Below, piece after piece: positions 43,581 to 53,659 of a DNA stretch of 64,000 nt. The position numbers were made by a program, and so were the translations under genes. The stretch comes from Agmasoma carcini (nom. nud.). Lineage: Eukaryota; Microsporidia; Thelohaniidae. The stretch is taken from contig JAOXFI010000012.1 of assembly GCA_029232285.1 (NCBI GenBank), positions 1 through 64,000 of the forward strand. Reading direction: 5' to 3'. A model generated the notes under the pieces. That model did no database searches. It was given only the letters and a program-made list of their open reading frames with translations, and had not been told where the DNA came from. Numbering within the stretch: position 1 is the stretch's first letter; every line of letters begins with the position of its first letter.

Positions 43581-44244
43581 TAGAAATATATAAAATTCTG
43601 GTTCTTCTCACAAAATATATAGTTTTATATCATAAAACCTAAATATAAATATGAAATTTATTTAATTTTTAATATTTATACGTTTTTCTAACACTGTATA
43701 TGTGCAAAAAAAAAGATCCGAATCTTTTTATAACAGTCAATTCGTTAGCTTTCGATTGAATTCTAGAATATTGAAGTTATTTGTAGTTCTAAGCGTATCT
43801 TTTGTACATTATAAGATCTTAGTCAAGAGACACAAGTTTATCGATCATTGAATCGATTTTTTTTGAGAATAATATTTCATTATAAAGATTTAGCTTTTAA
43901 TGTTATAAGTTCGAAGTTTTTGCTTTTATTTTAGAATTTTTTATTTTGTTTAGGTTCGTAAGATGGTTAATGGTTTTTAAATTTATATCAATACTAGTTA
44001 TTGTGTGAATTTTTAGGTCTTCTGAAATTTTTGTGCTTTTTTTTATTTATTGGGCACTGAATCACTACGACATGTGTTTTCGGAAATTTATTAAACTTCA
44101 AGTAATATAGATATATACTACTGATAATTTTGTAAGTGAATTGTTCATTAAATGAGTTCTTATGACTAGAATCAATTGAGCGTATAGCAGATATTTGTAT
44201 GTCTGGATTACTGGCCATACTTAGAAAAGGACTTTTTATATTTA
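43581..44244. other. gene-free stretch
   Basis: A near-perfect palindrome AAAAAGATCCGAATCTTTTT lies at about 43708-43727. The minus frame at 43994-44218 lacks a start signal and recognisable domain. Confidence 0.4.
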
Positions 44245-44379
44245 GTTTCTATATCTAATTGTAAATAATTCACATCGAATGTAAATTTTAAATTTATTAT
44301 TTGGTGTGCAAATAGAGACTAAATGATGAAAAAATTTATTTACCAGCTGATGTGAAATGTTTGCAATTAGATAGAGAAC
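44245..44379. repeat. foldback element, ~50-base inverted arms
   Basis: The left arm starts GTTTCTATATCTAATTG and includes TTCACATC and GTAAAT. The right arm, reverse-complemented, starts GTTCTCTATCTAATTG with TTTCACATC and GTAAAT at matching distances. A spacer of about 30 bases separates them. Looks like a small MITE or cruciform-forming element; no target duplication identified. Confidence 0.65.
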
Positions 44380-45274
44380 AATCATATTATCATTTAAATA
44401 TAATAAACATGATTTATATCTCTTTTATTCAGTATTAAGCATCAATATTATATAAAATAGCATTTTTAAATATATTTATGACTCATAGACATCTCAAGTC
44501 TTTATTTTTTGGATTATTAGTACATGTTAGATCAAATTTAATTCTTTTATAATATAAAAGTACGTTTAGAATAGCTAAAATATATCTTTAAGTGTATAGA
44601 TTATATCACATTCAGTCTATTTTATAATAGTTAACTAGTCTATACAATATATAATAGACTTATAAATGTAATTTTTGTCTATATAAATGCTTATATCACA
44701 TCCAATCTATTTATAATGATTGATTACTTTATACAATATAAAATATCAGTAATACATCTTTCAATTATTAAAAAGAATATCATGCCAGTTAAATATTAAA
44801 AAAAACGTATTTTCTGATATATAAAGATTTAATGTCATACATCATACACTATTAATATTAAAACATACAATATAAATTATATAGATTAATATATTAATAT
44901 AATTTGTTATGATTTTATATAGTAATCAACACTTGATGTCTCAATATATGTTTATCAATTAAAGTTAAACCTTTATTGATTTACAAAAGTGAAATATTAT
45001 TTATTAAAAATAACTTACTTAAAATCAAATAAAAATTTTAACTAAAATTTTTAAATATATAAAAAATATATAAAATTATTTCATTTAATAAAAAAATAAA
45101 ATTTTAATATAAATTTAATCATCATATATCAATTAATTAATATATCAGTTATAAATACTTACTTAAACTATATCATAAGTCATTGTTTATTAATTAATTA
45201 ATCATCCCCTTTAATTGATTTCATTATTCATTCCTTTTCAAATCCTTTATTGTAAATATAAAAGAACAAAAAAA
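44380..45274. other. gene-free stretch with a 90-bp spaced direct repeat
   Basis: Extremely A/T-rich. TTATATCACATYCARTCTAT followed by TTTATAATGRTT...CTATACAATATA occurs at 44601 and 44691, 90 bases apart. This is the upstream region of the amino-acid transporter. Confidence 0.5.
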
Positions 45275-45283
45275 ATTACCCAT
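45275..45283 (+). promoter_or_regulatory. ATTACCC start signal
   Basis: AAAAAATTACCCAT precedes the ATG at 45284 and identifies it as the start rather than any upstream codon in the longer open frame. Confidence 0.6.
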
Positions 45284-46531
45284 ATGTCAAATGTAGCAGA
45301 AGTAGGAAGATGCATCGTATTTAGTACAATAGCTGCCGTCGGCTCTGGTCTTCTCATGATGCCTCAAAAGTTTTTGGATGTTGGCTATGTCAGCTCTGGT
45401 ATATTCATAGCAATCATGGCTTTAATTACAGCCGTATCTTTATTCTTAATAGGACAAACAATGATCTATTTAAAAAATGAAAAAGTTGATCCTTCCTTTG
45501 GTTCAATGGCTCACTCATTCAATCGTCAATTTAAACACTTCGTCGATTCTTCACTTATCCTATCCAATGGGTGCACAAGTTTTATGTTTTATAAAATTTT
45601 CGTAGATCATCTCGTCACCTTTGCCAAAAACTTTTTTGGCGAAGATAAAGTAACTAAAATGGTTAAAATCATATTTTGTGTATGTTCATCAGGCATCCTT
45701 GCCTTCCTTATGAACTTAGAGGACCTAAGCTTCTTAGGATACCTCTTCTATGCCAATGTTACCTCAGCTTTCTTATATGTAATTTCCATTATTAGATATG
45801 GTATTCTTTATCCATCAAAGACTGTAGATGTTGCTTCATTTACTGGGTTTGGCCCTCTTCTAAAGAACGCTGGTGCTTTCGTACTTGCCATGCACTGTCA
45901 GTATTCATTCCCAGCACTTTTATCTGAGATGTCTAGTGAGAATTTGACTACCTCAAACGTTCTTATTGTGAGCATCTGCTCTTCTTTATTATCAGCATTT
46001 ATTTTCTTCTGTGGTGGTTACTTTGGTATTAGAATCTTTGGTATTAACAAACAGTATAACATGTCAACTGAGTATTTGATTGATAGTGATTCTTATATCT
46101 CACAGATGATCAAGTCTGATAATGGTTCTAGTTTCCTAAGAATATTACCAGCTATTGGTTTTACTTTAATATTCTTGTTTGGTATCCCAATTATGATGTC
46201 AACTGTCATCCCTGTTCTTCTAAAACTAATAGGTTTGGGTTGTGATGACAATAAGAAGGGTAGATTTGGTCTTTCCCTTGGTTTCTCAGTAGCTTTTGTT
46301 ATTTTCTACTTGTCAGAACTTGAAGTAGGTACTATTGCAAATGTTATTGGTGCTATATTTACAAATTCAATGAGTTTTATGATTCCTGGGTTTTTTGGTT
46401 TATTTACACCTTGTGACAAAACTATAAAAGGATTATCTGTTTTCCTTATGGGATTTAGTGCACTTGTAATGATTGGTCTTATTGGATCAATATTTAAGGA
46501 TCTATTTATTAGTAAACCTACTGTTGTTTAA
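45284..46531 (+). CDS. amino-acid transporter, AAAP/SLC38-like
   Basis: 415 residues. Polytopic membrane protein of the amino acid/auxin permease family (fungal AVT-type and animal SLC38). Seen: the first helix with STIAAVGSGLLMMPQKFLDVGY (14-35), which matches the family's 'GxGILxxPxAFxxxG' unwound helix; about eleven membrane segments; QYSFPALLSEM, corresponding to the substrate-site helix with 'F..H...P.I..E'; and a late GIPIMMSTVIPVL helix. The upstream open frame reaches 45215, but the start signal ATTACCCAT lies directly before 45284. Probably imports or releases host-derived amino acids. Codon use is richer in G+C than most genes here, suggesting strong expression or constraint. Confidence 0.85.
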   Translation: MSNVAEVGRCIVFSTIAAVGSGLLMMPQKFLDVGYVSSGIFIAIMALITAVSLFLIGQTMIYLKNEKVDPSFGSMAHSFNRQFKHFVDSSLILSNGCTSFMFYKIFVDHLVTFAKNFFGEDKVTKMVKIIFCVCSSGILAFLMNLEDLSFLGYLFYANVTSAFLYVISIIRYGILYPSKTVDVASFTGFGPLLKNAGAFVLAMHCQYSFPALLSEMSSENLTTSNVLIVSICSSLLSAFIFFCGGYFGIRIFGINKQYNMSTEYLIDSDSYISQMIKSDNGSSFLRILPAIGFTLIFLFGIPIMMSTVIPVLLKLIGLGCDDNKKGRFGLSLGFSVAFVIFYLSELEVGTIANVIGAIFTNSMSFMIPGFFGLFTPCDKTIKGLSVFLMGFSALVMIGLIGSIFKDLFISKPTVV

Positions 46532-46889
46532 CTTGAATATTAAATTATTTATTATTTTTATAAAATGTTTAAAATTTACTTATATTTTATGATAGCTTAG
46601 AGGGTATGCTGACATTGAATATTATATGTGCAGTTTATGAAACACTTTTAAGTTTTAATAAGAAGTGAATAAGTAATAACAAAAGTATATAGTGGTGTGT
46701 AGCACTAAGATTTATCACACCTACCACTTCGGGATTATCGGTTTAGTAATCATTAGCTCAATCTGCCTGCAAAAGTGCATAGGTTAGATTAATAACAATT
46801 TTTTCTTATTGGGTTGGCATTTATATAATTTTTTTTACAAATTGTAAGAATAAATAAATTTAAAAAAGAGAATACAGAATCACTGATTG
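46532..46889. other. intergenic stretch with a repeat-tail fragment
   Basis: GGTGTGTAGCACTAAGATTTATC at about 46693 matches the tail of the dispersed repeat. The minus frame at 46789-47037 overlaps repeat sequence and is not a gene. Confidence 0.45.
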
Positions 46890-47240
46890 TGTTATAACAG
46901 GTTATGGTAGCAAGGTATAATCTAGTAATTCGATTTGCGGTGATTGGTAAATATCTCTTTATATTGACAGAGAAGACTACTTTAGTATTAATGTAGACCG
47001 ATCGGTGTGTGTAGAGCATTAAACTTGACTGCAACAATATCTTAAAGTAGGTGTCATTAATGTTCTGCTATCAACATCTAAGAGGATATGACATTTCGCT
47101 TTTGCTGCTAAATTTTTATCAAAGCACGATAAATATATTATTGTTATCCATTCTTAGTAACCAAAGCGTGGCGAGTGTATAATCGGTGTGAAATACCAAG
47201 ATTTACTACCCTTAAGTTTGTTGGTTTAATATATTTTTTT
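46890..47240 (+). repeat. dispersed repeat, copy 9, with tail
   Basis: GTGTTATAACAGGTTATGGT, ATTTGCGGTGATTGG, ATTGACAGAGAAGAC, GACCGATCGGTGTGTGTAGAG, CATTAAACTTGACTGCAAC, GCACGATAAATATATTATTG, and then the tail ACCAAAGCGTGGCGAGTG...TACCAAGATTTACTACCC. It shows that the tail belongs to the same unit. Confidence 0.75.
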
Positions 47241-47289
47241 TTAGGAAATCTTTTTTTGAAATCCATTCCTTCTAGTTGAATGTGATTTA

Positions 47290-47620
47290 GAGTGGCAACG
47301 TTGAAAATAATGGCTAATTGGACTATAACAGGGCTAAAGAAGGGCCGAGAATGTACGGATAAACTTGTTCACTCTGTAAAACTAGTTTGTTCTCGATAGC
47401 AAGAAATCTATTCTATATTGGCAAGGAAGTGCCATTTCTTGAAGATATAAGCTGGTGGGTGTACGTAAAGCACTAAACCTAGCCGCAACTGCATCATTTG
47501 GTAGATGTCTTTAAAGTTTTACCGTCAACATCTAAGATGGCATGACCATGACATTCTGCCTTTTATTAAAGCACGATAAGTGCATTATTTCTATCCATTC
47601 CTTTGTTGATATGTTCCAAT
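47290..47620 (+). repeat. dispersed repeat, copy 10
   Basis: AGTGGCAACGTTGAAAATAATG, GGACTATAACAGGGCTAAAG, ACGGATAAACTTGTTCACTC, ATTGGCAAGGAAGTGCCATT, TCTTGAAGATATAAGCTGG, GTAAAGCACTAAACCTAGCC, GGCATGACC and GCACGATAAGTGCATTATT: one of the most complete plus-orientation copies, in tandem with copy 9. Confidence 0.85.
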
Positions 47621-48004
47621 CTTTGTAGATATATTAGTTTTGATCTTCTTGTGTACCTAAGATGTTTCTAATCATTAGTACTTTTTGATTTTGACGTTTT
47701 CTATTAATTGTTCCTATTAGGTCAATAAACTTATTTATTATTAAGAAAACTTCATAGTTTATATTTCAGTTGAGTAGAAATATATTGATTTTATTTAGAA
47801 ATATGTAAAATATGGCTCATGGTTACATTTAATATGCAGATATAACAAGTTTATGATATATGATGCACCTCTAATAACATAATTGCTTGTTAGCAAACCA
47901 AATCAGTGAGTTTCTCTGTCTATATCCAATCTTCTTAAGGTAAACAAATTTTAAACATATTTTATCTTTTTTTGTTTGTTTTAAAGAAAACTATATTTTT
48001 TTCC
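47621..48004. other. upstream region of the gene at 48005
   Basis: A/T-rich with nothing recognised except the TTTTTTTCC start signal at its end. Confidence 0.4.
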
Positions 48005-49366
48005 ATGGAAGATATTGAATATATTTTAATGTCAGAGGCTCTTTTATCATCTGCATATTTTGATGATAAAATAGATATAATTGATAATATATTAGAGCTA
48101 AGTTATACTGAGCCTGTACGTGTTGGTACATTTTGCCTAGATCCTGTGTTTAAAACCTTAAAGGAAGCAAATAATACCGAAATCAATATAATTCCCACTA
48201 TTTATTCAATAGTCAAAAATGTTCTAACTTCTGAACTAAAAATTGAGTTTATAGAAATTATACTTAAAGATAAACAAAATATTGAAATTATTTGTGAATT
48301 AAGAACTAACAATTTAGTTGATTTTGTTAGTCTTTTGGATACCAAAATGTTATATAAGAAGCTACTTTTATATCCTAACATTGATCAGGTTGTCTTAAAT
48401 ATTATAAAATATTTTAATAATGATAGTTCAACATTTGAAGATAATTTTATAGATAATTTATTAAAAATTGGCTATGGTGAAGAATTGAACTCTGAACTTA
48501 TTCATTATTTAGTAAAAAAGAAAAATATATTGAGAAAATTTAAATATAATTATAAAATTAAAGAAAAAATCATAAATCTAAATTTATTTGATGATTCTGT
48601 TGATATTTGTGATTTTATACTTGATTCTAGTGATGAAAAGTTTTTTGAATATCAAAAGGCTGTATATACAAAGGATTTATTGGCTAAATCCTTTGAAAAT
48701 AAGCATTTTAAGCTTGTTTACCATTTACTAATTCATAATTATGATGGAATTGAGTTTGTGATGAATAATGATGAGTTTATGAAGTCATTAGTGGTATATT
48801 TGAGTGATTATTATGCTTTTAATGCTTTAGAATCGATTTTTAATGTTTCTGATACAAATTTTATACTTAAAACTAAAAATTTTATAAAAGATGATGTTAA
48901 TGTTAGATTATACTTGTTATATGCCAGTTATAACATAGATATTGATTATAAATCAATTATTAGTGATTGTAGCATTACAATCGAATGGATTTTGATTATA
49001 ATATTGAAGTTTTCTGATATTGATAGTATTGAAAGTAAGATTAACAAATTTATTGAAAATGAAAATAATGTGATAGAGAAGAATTTTTGTATTTATTTAT
49101 TGTTAAGCTTTGATAAAGAAATTGGAATATCAAATATAAGATTATTTGATATATTAAATGAAATGGTTGTGTACTTGAGTACGAACAAGGTATTATCCTT
49201 ATCTTTGACCTTTAAAGTGATCAATTCTATAACAACAATTAATAATTTTATATATTCTGACATAAATGAATATCAAACTTTTAAAAATAGAAAGTTAAGT
49301 ATTTTTAAGGGAATTAATAATTTGATATTTTCTAAAAAGAAGGATGATGATGTTTATGATTTATGA
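48005..49366 (+). CDS. uncharacterised helical-repeat protein
   Basis: 453 residues. Mostly helical, with short repeating hydrophobic helices suggesting an armadillo/HEAT-like solenoid. It has no signal peptide and no membrane segment. The first helices (about 20-60: IDIIDNILELSYTEPVRVGTF) and later LVYHLLIHNYDG and LYASYNIDIDYKSII blocks would fit a tether or transport factor; the general vesicle transport factor USO1/p115 head was considered, but the match is too weak to name. I start at 48005 (TTTTTTTCCATGG), since the longer open frame has only a TTG before it. Acidic C-terminus (KKDDDVYDL). Confidence 0.7.
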   Translation: MEDIEYILMSEALLSSAYFDDKIDIIDNILELSYTEPVRVGTFCLDPVFKTLKEANNTEINIIPTIYSIVKNVLTSELKIEFIEIILKDKQNIEIICELRTNNLVDFVSLLDTKMLYKKLLLYPNIDQVVLNIIKYFNNDSSTFEDNFIDNLLKIGYGEELNSELIHYLVKKKNILRKFKYNYKIKEKIINLNLFDDSVDICDFILDSSDEKFFEYQKAVYTKDLLAKSFENKHFKLVYHLLIHNYDGIEFVMNNDEFMKSLVVYLSDYYAFNALESIFNVSDTNFILKTKNFIKDDVNVRLYLLYASYNIDIDYKSIISDCSITIEWILIIILKFSDIDSIESKINKFIENENNVIEKNFCIYLLLSFDKEIGISNIRLFDILNEMVVYLSTNKVLSLSLTFKVINSITTINNFIYSDINEYQTFKNRKLSIFKGINNLIFSKKKDDDVYDL

Positions 49367-49639
49367 TAAATGAATGGTGTTATGACAATATATATGTGTT
49401 TATTTTACATAAAAATCAAATATATTTAGGTTATGATCAATAATAATTTATTATTTATGTTAATACATCCTTATAGTGAAGTGTTTAAATGTTGCATATA
49501 ATTCTTTAAAGATTAGTGACAATGAGTTTTATGGGTTTTATGAGTTAATCAGATTCATGTTTGTTGATTTCGAATCCCGTTTAAATATATTTTAGAAAAT
49601 AATGAATAAATTTATTGACCTCAAAAAGAAAAAGCATGC
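49367..49639. other. gene-free intergenic stretch
   Basis: A/T-rich; nothing recognised. Confidence 0.35.
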
Positions 49640-50090
49640 AAATCACTGATTAGTAGGGATTTTAAACCTTTTTACAAGAAAATCAAATAGATTTTAGTTA
49701 TAAAAAGAGAAACCCCGACACGCATGTAAAATACCAAAAGTTAAATACATCAACAATAAAATTCAATGAAAAGGAATGTATAAAATCATAAGCATATCTT
49801 TATTTGATAAAAGGTAGCAAAATCAAAATGCCATGTCACTTTAGATGTTAAACTTTAAGGACACCTACCATAGGATGCAGTTGTAGCTAAATTTAGTGCT
49901 TTATATACACCGACCAGATTATATCTTCAAGAAATGGCACCCCCTGCCAATAAATAAAAGGTGTTTATCTATTGCCAGTTATAACGAATAGGCTTATCCA
50001 TATCCTCTCGGATTTGTTTTTACCCCTGGCAAGCCTTAACCTGTTATAGTCCAATTATCTATTGTTTCCAACGTATCACGTGAATTCTAG
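49640..50090 (-). repeat. dispersed repeat, copy 11
   Basis: CTACCATAGGATGCAGTTGTAG, AAATTTAGTGCTTTATATACACC, GACCAGATTATATCTTCAAG, AAATGGCACCCCCTGCCAAT, CCTTAACCTGTTATAGTCC and TTTCCAACGTATCACGTG, in family order. It ends about 290 bases before the gene at 50382. Confidence 0.8.
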
Positions 50091-50381
50091 ACTCATCATC
50101 CCAAAACTCTATCATCAGATAATAAATATTTTTATATTCAAAAATATCAATTTTTTATTTTTCAAATTAATATATAAAATGAAATAAGTTGATTTAGATC
50201 TATTGGTATTTATTTTATCATAATTAAGCCAATCATAATCTGTTAATCTTATATTTAATCTCAAATATTTAATATAATATATTTAACTCCTATACTTCTA
50301 CACTCCTATGCTTATTCCTTAACTTCACCCTATCCTCCTTATTCTCCTTATTCATTTATAAATTTTTCCAAAATAAACATC

Positions 50382-51182
50382 ATGCCGGCTACTAAACAAA
50401 GAGTTAACAATTTAGAGAAAAACTTAGCTAAATATGATTTAGTTAAAAAAGACTCTGATAGCATTGATAAAATTACTAAAAATATACATGAAAGAATTGC
50501 CATTCTTAATGAAATACAAAAGGAGATTGAAATTGTTTCCAAAGAGCTATTTTATTATGATTTTATTGATACTCTTAAGGACACTAAACTTACCAATTTT
50601 GATTTAAAAAGAACTAACTTGGTAATAAGAGAAATAAATAAAAGTATCATGAAATTTGATGCTGATAAGGATGAAAGCTATAAAAAGAAGGCCATAAAAC
50701 ATAAAAACAAGATGTTAACGCATGGTCTTAACAAAATATGGACAGTTGGAGCTAAAGATTCAGATTTTAAAAATTTTTATGATCTTTCCAGTGATGAATT
50801 AAAGGTCAAACTTGAAGACTTTTATGTTGAGTCTAGAAAGGCTGTTCTTAAGCCTAAAATATATGCCACAATAGAAAATATACATTCCACATTTGAGATT
50901 ATTATTTATACTGAAATTCTTCATTATTCTCACGTCTTTAGTGAAGATTTAGAAACAAAATATTTAAATCAAGAATTTAAGAATGAAAATCCATTTGAGA
51001 GGGTCTTAAGAGATATTTTTGATATGATTTTTGACAAAATAAGCTTTAATGAAGCAAAGACTTTGCTTGAGAGATGCAAGGCACAAAATAAAAAGATAAC
51101 CGTGAGTGATGAACGACTTGTAGTTGAAAAGATATTTGAAAAACTTATAAGTGATTTTTATCAAGAATCTATTGAAATATAA
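50382..51182 (+). CDS. uncharacterised coiled-coil protein
   Basis: 266 residues, family not recognised. The N-terminal third is a likely coiled coil (heptad-like Leu/Ile from about 8 to 60: NNLEKNLAKYDLV...IHERIAILNEIQKEIEIV). It is followed by a helical domain with an acidic central part and a short final helix. There is no signal peptide and no membrane segment. The size and coiled coil would suit a complex subunit, for example at kinetochore or vesicle tethers, but nothing specific is visible. The start lies after TTTTTCCAAAATAAACATC, a looser version of the usual signal. It is convergent with PDHB. Confidence 0.7.
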   Translation: MPATKQRVNNLEKNLAKYDLVKKDSDSIDKITKNIHERIAILNEIQKEIEIVSKELFYYDFIDTLKDTKLTNFDLKRTNLVIREINKSIMKFDADKDESYKKKAIKHKNKMLTHGLNKIWTVGAKDSDFKNFYDLSSDELKVKLEDFYVESRKAVLKPKIYATIENIHSTFEIIIYTEILHYSHVFSEDLETKYLNQEFKNENPFERVLRDIFDMIFDKISFNEAKTLLERCKAQNKKITVSDERLVVEKIFEKLISDFYQESIEI

Positions 51183-51239
51183 ATAAAAAAAGTTGATTTA
51201 TTGAAAACCCATTATTAATCAATTTAATTATTTTGATTT

Positions 51240-51720
51240 TAACTTCGTATGGCAAAAGCATGAAAAAAATACAAACGGGACAAAATATTACAGATTTGAA
51301 ACATCTTACTATTTTTCACGTATTCTATAAAGAATCTTAAATTATAAATCAACCGAAAACCAAAATAGTAAGTAAAAATTCTTAAAAATAAATAAAATTG
51401 GATGTAGAGAGGGTGGAAGCGGGATAATCGCGAAACACTTATCGTGCTTTGGTAAAAGATAATAGAAATTTTATTATATTGTAGCTGGGGTTAGTAGTAT
51501 TACACGCGGATCAACCAGCTTATATATTCAAGAAGTGGCACTCCCCTGCCAACGGAAAAAGGTGTCTATCTATTGACCGCAAAACTAGTTTCACAGAATA
51601 AACAAGGTTATCTGTATCTCCACGGACTGATTTAACCCATGATGGCACCTGACCTGTTATAGTCTGATTAGCTGTTATTTACAACTTTACCACATGGGGG
51701 TCTATACCCATTGCAGAGTT
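51240..51720 (-). repeat. dispersed repeat, copy 12 (near full length)
   Basis: CACTTATCGTGCTTTGGTAAA, GGGGTTAGTAGTATTACACG, CAACCAGCTTATATATTCAAG, GTGGCACTCCCCTGCCAACG, GGTGTCTATCTATTGACCGC, CTAGTTTCACAGAATAAACAAGG, GACCTGTTATAGTCTGATTAGC and CACATGGGGGTCTATACC. It lies between convergent genes. Confidence 0.85.
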
Positions 51721-51802
51721 ATAATATCAAAACAAGGTATGATTTTACGGATAATAGTCTTAAATTATTAAGGTCTGATAAAAATCATTCTAATCTAACT
51801 AT

Positions 51803-51910
51803 CTGACCATCACTTACCACGACTTACCGTGTCTAACAATATTTGAGCATTTGACCATCTGACCATGACTTAACACGACTTACCATTTCTAACAATATTT
51901 GAGCATCTTT
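51803..51910. repeat. 57-bp direct repeat, two units
   Basis: Two units with CTGACCATSACTTAMCACGA, CTTACC and TCTAACAATATTTGAGCAT, starting at about 51803 and 51860. They lie just downstream of the PDHB stop codon. Confidence 0.85.
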
Positions 51911-51965
51911 TTATCATCAATTAAATAAATTTTATAATTCATACACAATATCAACCTAAATAAAC

Positions 51966-52940
51966 TTAGCACATCAATTTTAATACTTCTCCTCTTATTT
52001 CATCAACAGAAGGATAAAAATTTTCTTCAAGATTAGCTGCATACGGAACATGCCCATCTTTTGCATTTAACTTCACTATTTTCTTATCCAATTCTCCAAA
52101 CATCATCTCATAAACTTGGCTTGATATTTCAGATGCAACAGAAAAACAAGGCGTGCTAAAATCAACAATCAACAGCTTTCTCGTCTTCCTAACTGAAGAA
52201 ATAATTATTTTCATGTCCAAAGGTCGAATTGAAATCAAATTTATAATCTCAACCCCTTCAATATTTTTACAAGCCTCTACAACCCTTGTAAGCCCATATG
52301 AAAAACCAATCACTGTTGCTTTGTTACCATTTCGTACTATTCTAGCCTTGTCTAGATTATAATCTTCACCACCTTTAAAGCTTATATTTTCATCATATAA
52401 AACATGATTCTCAAGTATAATCACTGGATTATCATCTCTTATCGCTAACTTAGTAAGATTATAATGATCTTCCATTGAAACTGGTGCAACAACCTTCAAT
52501 CCAGGTATTTGTCCATAGAACGAAAAAAATTCCATACAATGCTGTGCTGCACAGCCTGGATCATATCCTGATATTCCACGAAAAACAATTGGTGATGTTA
52601 CTACAGACCCTGACATATAAGAAATCTTCGCACAACTGTTAATTATATGATCAATCGCTTGTAATGAAAAGTTAAAGGTCATAAATTCAACAATTGGTCT
52701 CATCCCCATATATGAAGCCCCTATTCCAAATCCTGTAAATGCATTCTCACTGATTGGTGTATCAATCACTCTTCTTGCCCCATATTTTTTTAACAAACCC
52801 TTTGTCACTTTATATGCACCATCAGATTCACCTACTTCTTCACCTATTATAAAAACAGACTTATCATTTGCTAGTTCTTCATCTAATGCTAGATTGATTG
52901 CTTCTCTGACACTCTTCATGGTAATTTTTTTGTTTTTCAT
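51966..52940 (-). CDS. PDB1: pyruvate dehydrogenase E1 component, beta subunit
   Basis: 324 residues, near full length. With the alpha subunit it forms the thiamine diphosphate-dependent E1 that decarboxylates pyruvate. Seen: IIGEEVGESDGAYKVTKGL (31-49) with the Glu that activates the cofactor (34-35); RVIDTPISENAFTGFGIGAS; RPIVEFMTFNFSLQAIDHII; AAQHCMEFFSFYG with His134 at the usual histidine; PVIILEN; and a transketolase C-terminal domain with IRPLDMKII. There is no long N-terminal targeting sequence. In microsporidia E1 persists although E2, E3 and a respiratory mitochondrion are lost, so its electron acceptor and site are open questions. Start: ATG at 52940; the second ATG, at codon 8, is possible. 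Confidence 0.95.
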   Translation of the reverse strand: MKNKKITMKSVREAINLALDEELANDKSVFIIGEEVGESDGAYKVTKGLLKKYGARRVIDTPISENAFTGFGIGASYMGMRPIVEFMTFNFSLQAIDHIINSCAKISYMSGSVVTSPIVFRGISGYDPGCAAQHCMEFFSFYGQIPGLKVVAPVSMEDHYNLTKLAIRDDNPVIILENHVLYDENISFKGGEDYNLDKARIVRNGNKATVIGFSYGLTRVVEACKNIEGVEIINLISIRPLDMKIIISSVRKTRKLLIVDFSTPCFSVASEISSQVYEMMFGELDKKIVKLNAKDGHVPYAANLEENFYPSVDEIRGEVLKLMC

Positions 52941-53640
52941 TAAACTGTCTTTCTTATAATGAATGATTAAGCTTATTAAATATAAAAGAGATGTATTGGT
53001 GTTATTTTGATAAATGATAGAGGGTATATAATGATATTCAGTGTTATTATAACAATAATTAGTCTTAAGATGAATTATAAACGTAAACGCAAGTCATGTA
53101 ATATTTTTAAATAGCCTTGAACAAAAATATAAAAATTTAAAAAATTTACATATAAATAAAGGGTAGCCTTATTGAATATATGTGATAACATATACAATTA
53201 TATAAAGCTACAATCTTAATATTTATATCAATTTTTAACTATTCTTTTATAAGGTTAGTCAGTTATGAAACAAATATTTTTATTAAAAATTATACAAAAT
53301 TATAATTTATAATTTAAAAATTTATATCATTTTTATGTTTTAGATCATTAATTTTCATATCATTTTAATTCAATCATTTGTTTCAAAATTATCACCCACC
53401 TTCTGCAGTATATGCGTCTTAACGGTCATAACATCCCTTTTATACCATTTGCAAACTTTTCACACGTCAAAAGACTAATCAATCTAACCAACGAAAAAAC
53501 TTCACATCTCTTTTGATAAACTACAATTGGAGGCATAATGACGTCAATAGTGGTTTAATCTCTTATGAATTGCTTGATTGGTTTTTATCTTTTATCAGGT
53601 AACAAATGTTCTTATGATTAAGGAGGTTTTAAAAAATAGG
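52941..53640. other. divergent upstream region
   Basis: A/T-rich gap between PDHB (minus) and the CHS4-like gene (plus). No RNA or gene recognised. GTGCC directly before the plus ATG is a weak version of the start signal. Confidence 0.4.
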
Positions 53641-53659
53641 AAACACAATTCTTCGTGCC

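Noticed and set aside
43994..44218. 74-codon minus frame
   Set aside because: Considered as Tc1 N-terminal sequence but no helix-turn-helix or catalytic block could be read.
48005..49366. Naming this gene USO1/p115
   Set aside because: Only a general helical-repeat similarity; no conserved block convincing by eye.
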